A stretch of DNA of 64,000 bases, from contig CM043953.1 in the NCBI GenBank assembly GCA_014529385.2, positions 109,126,549 through 109,190,548 on the forward strand. Direction: 5' to 3'. How positions within the stretch are numbered: the first letter of the stretch is position 1; each line of letters starts with the position of its first letter. The notes under the pieces are model-generated. The model searched no databases. It was not told the DNA's origin and saw only the letters and a program-made list of their open reading frames with translations. Shown in pieces: positions 57,781 through 64,000 of the stretch. This DNA is from Adiantum capillus-veneris (lineage: Eukaryota > Streptophyta > Polypodiopsida > Polypodiales > Pteridaceae). The position numbers and the translations under genes were made by a program.

Positions 57781-58159
57781 GGTCAAACGTTTTTAGGAAA
57801 ATTACACTAAGAGTAAACCAGTGATATAAAGTTGAGGAAATCAAACCTTTAAGAAAAAGTAAATAGAATAAATATTAAGCTCAAAGTAAGCAGATTACAA
57901 GCTTAAAATTCGATAGGGAAATTAGAAAAAAGATATAGAAAATTATAAGAAAATTAGGAGATCTTAGAAGACCCTTAGGAAAGCTTTGAAAAAATTTATT
58001 ATATCTATATAGGCAAATAAGAAATTATTAGGTCTAGAATTTACAAATTAAGACTACATATTTAACCTTGATTGGATTAGAATTCAATACAAAGGTTAAG
58101 TCTAGCTTTAGGATAATTAATCTAATAATTAGAAGTCCTTTTTATAAGGATAAAAACTT

Positions 58160-58320
58160 ATGGCACCCAAAAGGACCCAAGAAAATCCTACATCTGATGA
58201 TGAGGACGTAGCTCCAAAACGAACTAGAGCATCGCACGACGACAAAGCCAGGCCTAGTAGCAGGCCTATAGAGGAGAGTCTTCAGGCGCTAGCGCATCAG
58301 TAGATGGCCAATCAGTCCAG
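58160..58320 (+). pseudogene. Gag-like 5' exon inside the D2 LTR
   Basis: ATG at 58160 opens MAPKRTQENPTSDDEDVAPK, then a basic stretch, and ends ESLQALAHQ at a TAG (58307-58309). Ten codons on, CAG/GTGGGT (58320/58321) looks like a splice donor. Proline- and basic-rich starts of this kind are typical of gypsy gag. A comparable exon with a damaged ATG is in the related LTR at 28487-28668, also before a GT donor. A TTTGCAG acceptor lies at 59539-59545 after the primer site. Confidence 0.4.
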
Positions 58321-59395
58321 GTGGGTTTCCATTATTGAATTAAGTCTTTAAATAGTATAAGTTCTTTTATAAGTTAACATTGCATACGTAAGAAGTAAAT
58401 AAAAATCAAAAAAGGAATAATTGGCTGAAAACGGAAGGTAACTTTCACAAAACTAACATACATTTGTTTATAAAGTAGGACAGATTTGTTTGGATTAAGA
58501 CTGGTTGAACTAAGAAAGATATGATTGATCATCGTTAAGACAGCGTGTTTGAAGACACCTCCGACTCCTTGGTATATTTTGATGAATAATGATAGCTTTC
58601 CAACCACGGATAAATCAGTTACCTCCATGAACAATGAGTTTCTACTCCGTGTCATGTCTTGATGTTTCTACATAAGTTAGGATACCATTTTTTATCCTAG
58701 GTGAGAGCCGCCCGGTTTTATGGGCAACTGGTTTGGTGTATGGGCATCCCGAACCTTCGGTGGCGATTTATCCACCCCAGATTGTGAAAAAGGAATGCTT
58801 GTCGTTTTTTACTTATGTTTAAAGATGTGTGTTTGCTAAAAGAATTCTTTTCAATGTTGTCTTTAATAGTTGATTGAAGAAATTACTGTGACCAAAAGTT
58901 AAAAGAAACCATTATTTTAAATGTTAAAACAATGTGATTGTAATTAAAAAACAAAAGAATCTTGCGTGAGTGTGGGGTGGTAAGTGGGGATTGACTATGG
59001 TTGTCAATCATGGACGGGTGGACCTGATTAGTCAGGTAACTATCCATCCCTTCATACTAAAAATGTTTGGAAAAGTTTTTCCCTTGGAAGAGGAGTCCAC
59101 CAACGGCTTTGCCCTAACATCTGTTAGGGGGAAAAAAGCATTGGTTGAGGATACCTTAGCCCAACTTGTGGAAGTTTTAGGGCCGAAATAGTTTTGGACT
59201 TTTAATATGTTGTCGCGTTTTTGCTGCGAGACAGGACAGGTCTTCTTCTAGGGCTATAGACCCAAGCCATTGTCAATGGTAAAGGTCTATTCCCTAGATT
59301 TTTCTTGTTTAGAAACTATGATTTTTATCAGGCCTAGAGACCTATCAAGGATCCCATCCCGCTTTTTGGTGTTGGCAGGTTGGGGACCTCACAAG

Positions 59396-59408
59396 TGGTA
59401 TCAGAGCC
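59396..59408 (+). promoter_or_regulatory. tRNA-iMet primer-binding site of D2
   Basis: TGGTATCAGAGCC, the classical plant LTR-retrotransposon primer site, lies two bases after the LTR end ACCTCACA. Confidence 0.9.
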
Positions 59409-59545
59409 TGTGTTAAATTAAAGTCTTGGACCTAGAAAAAAGTTTAAGGTGTGAGGTTGAAATAAGTGATCTTTGACAAATTTAAAGACGTATTTAATTG
59501 AAAAGAGGGAGAGAAAGAAAGAGAGAACTAATCCCATCTTTGCAG

Positions 59546-59679
59546 GAAGATTTCCATCAGGCCTACTGCAAATTCATGGATTTCAACATTAGATTTATGA
59601 GGGCTTGCCTATCTCGACACTATTCAATGCAGAAAAGTGTGATGAAATGGCTAGATAGGAGATTTTCTCCCCCCACTTG
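59546..59679 (+). pseudogene. Start of D2 gag, cut by a CACTA element
   Basis: After an acceptor-like TTTGCAG the frame reads EDFHQAYCKFMDFNIRF and MKWLDRRFSP before the CACTA terminus at 59680. Too short to confirm as gag by itself; called mainly by position. Confidence 0.35.
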
Positions 59680-59727
59680 CACTACAAGATGTACTAAATA
59701 GTAGCGACACTCAAAGATGAAAAACCA

Positions 59728-59760
59728 CGGCGTCGCTATGTTACTTGTAACATAGCGACG
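59728..59760. repeat. CACTA sub-terminal palindrome
   Basis: GCGTCGCTATGTTAC and its exact reverse complement are separated by two bases. Single copies of TAGCGAC or TAGCAAC flank it. In CACTA elements such repeats bind the TNPA-type protein; that role is inferred here. Confidence 0.75.
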
Positions 59761-59859
59761 CTCATAGCAACGCCGCCAGGGTTAAAAAAATAACCAAGAG
59801 TGTCCAAAAACTGAGATCTCAAATCTAAGTTTTTGGCACGCGCTCAAGCAAGCAAGGTA

Positions 59860-59973
59860 ACGCTGTCCCTCTCTCTCTCTTTATTCTCCACACACACACA
59901 CACACACGAGGAGAGGAAGGAGAGCCAAGTATGCTCCTTCCCTCTCCTCACTCTCATGTTCCCTTCCCCTCTT

Positions 59974-60026
<53 letters not shown>

Positions 60027-60033
60027 TTGTGTT

Positions 60034-60084
<51 letters not shown>

Positions 60085-60240
60085 GAGATAGCACAAGCAT
60101 AAACAAAAAACGCACACACACATGCATAAAAAAAGAATGCACACACACATTGAGAGAGGAAAATAGAGAGAGAACATGCATAAATCAAAAACGCACACAA
60201 ACATGCATAAACAAAGAATGCACACACACATTGAGAGAGG

Positions 60241-60293
<53 letters not shown>

Positions 60294-60316
60294 AGAAGAA
60301 GAAGAAGAAGAAGAAG
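59860..60316. repeat. Microsatellite block in the CACTA element
   Basis: (CT)n, (CA)n, (GA)n and (AAG)n tracts, plus a unit of about 80 bp with 'cacacacattgagagagg' and 'acatgcataa' that occurs twice (about 60110-60245). Long frames such as 59844-60332 minus are repeat artefacts. Confidence 0.9.
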
Positions 60317-60317
60317 A

Positions 60318-61020
60318 GAGTCTTAACATCATAGGAAACTATTCCAAGAGACCTTAAAGATCTAGTCACGAACAGGAGTTGAACTCAAGATCTGTTATTC
60401 ATCAAGGAAATGGCATAACCAATCTATCGCACTTCGGTGATTAAAAAAAAATTATTGGCATGCACACACACCCGAGAAGAAGAAAGTTTAATTTAACGTC
60501 ATAGGAAACTAATTAAAGAGACCTAAAAATCTAGCCGACGAGGAGTTGAACTCAAGACCTATTATTCAAGAGGAAAATGGCATAACCAATCTACCACACT
60601 TGGGTGATAGAAAGGTTATACCATTTTTCTCTTTTTATTGGCACACACACACCCACACACACACACAAGAAGAAGAGAGTTTTAACGTTGTAGGAAACTA
60701 TCCCAAAAGACGTTAAAGATTAGGTTAGATGTAGACTTACGTTAAATTAGATTTATGTTTATTTAAGTTAAACTACATTAGATTTAGGTTTATTTTTAGT
60801 TAGATTTACGTTTGATTAGATTTAGGTTTATTTACATTAGATTTAGAATTACGTTATATTAAATTAGATTTAGGTTTATTAATTTAGGTTTATTTACGTT
60901 ATATTAGGTTAGATTTAGGTTTATTTACGTTATTTACCTGTTATTGAAGAGGGGATTGGCATAACCCATCTACCACACTTGGGTGATAGAAAGGTTATAC
61001 CATTTTCTTCTTTTAATCAT
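60318..61020. repeat. Diverged direct repeats with tRNA-like Pol III boxes
   Basis: A unit of about 165 bp occurs at 60318-60450 and 60485-60625, and a third is split (60665-60715 and 60945-61015) by an insertion of TTAGGTTTA-like repeats. On the minus strand the units read TGGTAGATTGG (60596-60586) and AGTTCAACTCC (60552-60542), and CGATAGATTGG (60429-60419) with the same B box (60385-60375). Both pairs are 44 bases apart, as in tRNA A and B boxes. The acceptor and T stems do not pair convincingly, so this is at most a SINE-like or tRNA-derived remnant. Confidence 0.4.
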
Positions 61021-61617
61021 TTAAGATAAGGTTAGATTTATATTTTCGTGTAGGTGCAACTCAGAGAGCCGCCAACACTTGGAAGAAATGGCAAGAAAAT
61101 TTCCTGCCCTCACAGCCTTGACAGTCCATGCAAACCAGCAATTCCACCTGCATGTTCAACTGCTGCTACCATACAATAAGCCGTCATGTTCAGCTAATGG
61201 AAGAGCAAATTGAGCCTACACAAAAATTAGTGATGCAAGATGACGATTCCAAGGGTCACACACACACTCACACACACCACATCCCGTCAAATCTAGAGTA
61301 AGAATTAAGTGCCTTGAGCAGACATTAGCTACATTTCAAGAATGGTGTACCTGCATGCTACAAACAAAGATCTACTATGAAAAGATGTTACGATGCTGTG
61401 AAATGCTACAGCTAGAGAAGAGGCAAAGGGGTTTTGTCCACTACATGCAGTATCATGTAGACGTGGGTGTGGAGATTTCTTGTACCCACAAATATAGGCA
61501 TTGACCAATAAAGACGAGATTATAACCCGGTGGTTCTGATCTCCGTGCACCTCTAGACCGAGGTGTGCAGGGATTGGACATGACTAGAGAATGTGAGGTA
61601 GTTTACAGTGTGAACAA

Positions 61618-61650
<33 letters not shown>

Positions 61651-61717
61651 TAAAAGACAAAGAATGTCAATAGAAGATTAAATTTGTTTCCCACATTATA
61701 AGATTTTTACCCTCATT
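61021..61717. other. CACTA internal non-coding sequence
   Basis: No gene was recognised. A (GA)n run lies at 61619-61645, shortly before the transposase region. Confidence 0.5.
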
Positions 61718-62245
61718 ATGAGTAGTGACGAGGATGTGGGGCTGTCCAATCGAAACACCTATCTCTCAACGAGGATCTTATGTCCTTGTAATCATTGCAA
61801 GCATGTTGTGCGACGGACAAGACGCGTTTCTTTGCAGCACGTTCGCAAATTTGGCGAGTTCGATCCATCTATTATAGATCGATTTGTTTCCAATTATAAC
61901 TAGTCGGACTCTGACGCTGGCCAACAGGCAGCAATTTTGTAATCCAATAGACGTGTTCGCATGCGCTTTGGTCAAGCAGCATATGTGAGGCCACAAGATG
62001 TAGCCTCTGACAACTTGGGGGATGATCATGTAGACCACATTCCCAACGAGGCAATGTTTGAGCCCGAGATTGATAAAATGATCGAGACGATCATGGATTC
62101 AAAAAGGCTTGTCTATGATGATATGAAAATTGAAGCAGATACGCCATTGTATAATGGAGCATGTGTGTCTAGATTGAAAGCGCTCTTGGTTCTTCTCAAC
62201 ATGTGTGTCTAGATGGAGTGACACTAGCGTCACAGCGCTTTTCAG

Positions 62246-62341
62246 GTGATCTATTACAATTAGTTTACTTTAATAAAACTCTAAATGTATAATGATCTGA
62301 TAGATTTGTACACAATTGTACCGTATTTTTATGTTGTGTAG
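62246..62341 (+). other. Transposase intron 1
   Basis: TTCAG/GTGATCTATT at the donor and TTGTGTAG at the acceptor. Removing it brings a LLKDHILPADN block in line with the TNP2 order. 96 bp, AT-rich. Confidence 0.65.
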
Positions 62342-63065
62342 TTTGCTCAAAGACCACATACTACCAGCTGATAATGTGATGCCTGATTCTCGAGAGGAAG
62401 CAAGAAAGATTTTGTGAAACTTGGGGATGGATTACAATTCAATCCACGCTTGTCCTAATGACTGCATTCTTTTCAGAGGGGAATACATAGACATGGAAAA
62501 GTGTCCAAAATGTGATTCCGAAAGATATCGAGTAGATCTCCACGGAACAAAAATTCTGCAAAAGGTTTTACTACATTTTCCTCTACTTCCTCGCATCAAG
62601 CATTTCTTCGAATGTAAGTCCATGGCCGCCCTAGCATCATGACATGAGGAGAATAAATCTTCGGATGGTGTGCTACGGATTCCTGCAAATTGTGTATCCT
62701 GGAAACATATAGATTGAACATGGTCGGATTTTTCCAGGGAAGCTCGAAATTTGCGCTTAGGCCTGGCTATGGATGGTGTAAATCCATTTGGTCAAAGATC
62801 AACATCTTACTGTGTAGGGCCCGTTGTCATCGTCAACTACAACATTCCCCCGTGGTTGACTACGAAGAAGGGGAACCTATGGCTAAGCGATATAAAGTGA
62901 AGAATATGGATGTGTATCTTCGTCCACTATTGGAAGAGCTACAATAGTTGTGGATTGGCATAGAAGTGGTGGATATGAGTCGACACACAGGTCGACAGAA
63001 TGCTTTGATCAGAGGCATTCTAATGTGGATCATGCATGACTATCCCGGACTAACAGAATACTCAG

Positions 63066-63147
63066 GTGATCTATTTACACTCCTCACTAAGACACTGTAA
63101 ATATTGGTTTTTCTCAAGCTGATCTATTATCATGTGTATACATGCAG
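63066..63147 (+). other. Transposase intron 2
   Basis: CTCAG/GTGATCTATT, the same donor context as intron 1, and CATGCAG acceptor. It separates the 'DYPGLTEYS' end from the 'RQTSGYRACVTC' start, which are adjacent in TNP2 proteins. Confidence 0.65.
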
Positions 63148-63752
63148 GGCGTCAAACAAGCGGATACAGAGCATGTGTCACATGTGAACCTAGACTGAAT
63201 GCACGTAGGGCGCCCTCATTGAAGAAGAAAATCTACAAAGGTCATCAAGTGTATCTTCCAGAGAATCATGTGTTACGCGACGGCTTTTTGGGAAGAGAGC
63301 CACCGAGGATATCTGCACAAGCATGGTTAGAGCAGAAGGAGATGTGTGATGACGGATTGCCCCCAGGGATGAAGAGACTATCTCTATGGTACGAGTTACC
63401 ATACTGGCCCTGACTCATGATCAATCACTTTCTCAATCCAATGCACATATTCAAGAATGTGGGTAATCTACTATGGGATCATCTGACCGGCAAGAAAGAT
63501 ACTTTGGGAGCAAGAGTTGACCTTAGAAATGTGGATTGTATGGAGCAATATTGGCCACAAACAGCGTCCAATGGATCGATAAAACTCCCTAAAGCACCAT
63601 GGATTTTCACAGGAGCCCAAGAACGGAAATTAAAAGAGACCATTCGATCTTTGCGGACCCCCACTGGCGTAATGCACTCGCTCCGAACGTGTTTTACTAA
63701 ACAAGGAAAGCTTACCGGTTTGAAGTCACACGACTGGCATAAAATGTGTCAA

Positions 63753-63840
63753 GTATGTTCATAGTGGAGTATATCATAGTGGCAATTGTGTAACAAATTT
63801 GTGTGTGGACTTTAATATCATTGCTGCACGTGTTTTGCAG
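63753..63840 (+). other. Transposase intron 3
   Basis: GTCAA/GTATGTTC donor and TTTTGCAG acceptor, 88 bp. It joins HDWHKMCQ to FILSVAIEG, as expected for the family's 'KSHDWHxxLQ...LPVALRG' junction. Confidence 0.7.
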
Positions 63841-64000
63841 TTTATTTTATCGGTTGCCATTGAGGGATGTTTGTCTCTTGACGTCCGTAATACAATCTAC
63901 AAACTTGCGAAGTTGGTGCAATGGATCTCACAAAAGGAGATCAACGTAGACTCCATACCATTTGCCAAACTAAACGCTGCGGAGGTTGTGTGCATGTTTG

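Larger units (their letters stand above)
55144..59393 (+). repeat. 4.25-kb LTR of a gypsy-type element (D2)
   Basis: It starts TGTAAGGTCTCC inside the copia RT and ends GGGGACCTCACA, three bases before a tRNA-iMet primer site. The ends are imperfect inverted repeats. The interior is strongly AT-rich from 55370 to 58150 and contains a tandem array (about 56270-57780). Near the end lie a short gag-like exon (58160-58320) and a 0.1-kb block shared with 29305-29395. The second LTR is not in the window. Confidence 0.75.
59680..64000 (+). mobile_element. CACTA (EnSpm/TNP2) DNA transposon, 5' part
   Basis: The terminus CACTACAAGA (59680-59689) is the family's signature. Sub-terminal repeats of TAGCGAC and its complement follow (59700-59770), including a perfect 15-bp palindrome. 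A long non-coding stretch with microsatellites and repeats leads to a transposase gene from about 61718 that runs past the window end. The transposon sits in the start of the D2 internal region. The other terminus and the 3-bp target duplication are outside. Confidence 0.88.
61718..64000 (+). pseudogene. CACTA TNP2-type transposase, decayed and cut by the window end
   Basis: Likely exons are 61718-62245, 62342-63065, 63148-63752 and 63841-end, with GT...AG introns of about 82-96 bp. The order of blocks is that of TNP2: CPCNHCKHVVRR, IHACPNDCILFRGEY with CPKCDSERYR, then (other frame) DGVNPFGQ, VYLRPLLEEL, YRACVTCEPRL, GHQVYLPENH, LWYELPYWP, MHIFKNVGNLLWD, HDWHKMCQ, and after the last intron INVDSIPF. 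Stops at 61901, 61940, 62210 and 62415, and frame changes near 62642, show that it is not functional. Family role: cutting and moving the element. Confidence 0.85.

Noticed and set aside
59844-60332. 162-codon minus-strand frame, Ser/Leu and Cys/Val rich
   Set aside because: It is a translation of (CT)n and (CA)n microsatellites.
60375-60600. True tRNA genes on the minus strand
   Set aside because: A and B box spacing is right, but the T stem and acceptor stem do not pair, so no functional tRNA is called.
60720-60945. TTTAGG-rich stretch resembling plant telomere repeats
   Set aside because: The pattern is TTTAGGTTTA with ACG interruptions. True plant telomere repeats are TTTAGGG, so this is a local degenerate repeat.

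Overview
The window is plant nuclear DNA made almost entirely of nested transposable elements. No host gene could be named with confidence. The plant assignment rests on Tat-type Ty3/gypsy elements with a second (archaeal-type) RNase H, Ty1/copia elements with tRNA-iMet primer sites, a CACTA (EnSpm) transposon with a TNP2-type transposase, very long LTRs, and many (CT)n, (AT)n and (TG)n microsatellites. The species cannot be told from this sequence. A large, repeat-rich genome is likely.

Layout. 1-360: edge of a minus-strand copia element (primer site and LTR). 1255-1830: copia integrase relic. 2705-13962: a nearly intact Tat-like gypsy element (family T, copy 1) with 2.7-kb LTRs and a 4-bp target duplication. 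13967-16960: decayed copia gag and RT. About 17320-20491: a second, distinct Tat-like relic with an unknown 264-codon ORF before gag. 20816-21845: unrecognised ORFs. 22090-23460: duplications and hairpins. 23465-25709: a diverged T-like LTR. 25710-30786: a minus-strand copia element (C1) interrupted by an LTR-like insertion at 27905-29816. 30790-32038: two gypsy fragments of opposite orientation. 32935-50429: a minus-strand T element (copy 2), split by a complete minus-strand gypsy element of another lineage (family F, 35479-46624). Family F has a basidiomycete-like RT and a rearranged LTR. 50530-50760: gypsy integrase tail. 53211-55143: copia 3' LTR, RNase H and RT (C2), cut by a 4.25-kb LTR (55144-59393) with an internal tandem array of about 153 bp. 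59680-64000: a CACTA element inserted downstream of that LTR, with a decayed multi-exon transposase running off the window.

The most interesting signal is a pair of related ORFs of about 70 codons, here called ORF-A and ORF-B. They lie in the transcribed leader upstream of gag. Family T carries them in the order A-B after the primer site. Family F carries them in the order B-A inside its LTR, with a 4-base stop/start overlap. A B-like ORF also follows the unknown ORF in the third element. All share a core with QQR-hydrophobic-F-x-F-G, LPLI-D/R-Y and a hydrophobic end. I do not recognise the family. The spacing is loosely reminiscent of the C-terminal half of ubiquitin-like folds, which is speculation.

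The coding parts of the elements form the usual gag, protease, RT, RNase H and integrase sets. Nearly all carry nonsense codons, frameshifts or deletions. Copy 1 of family T is the least damaged.
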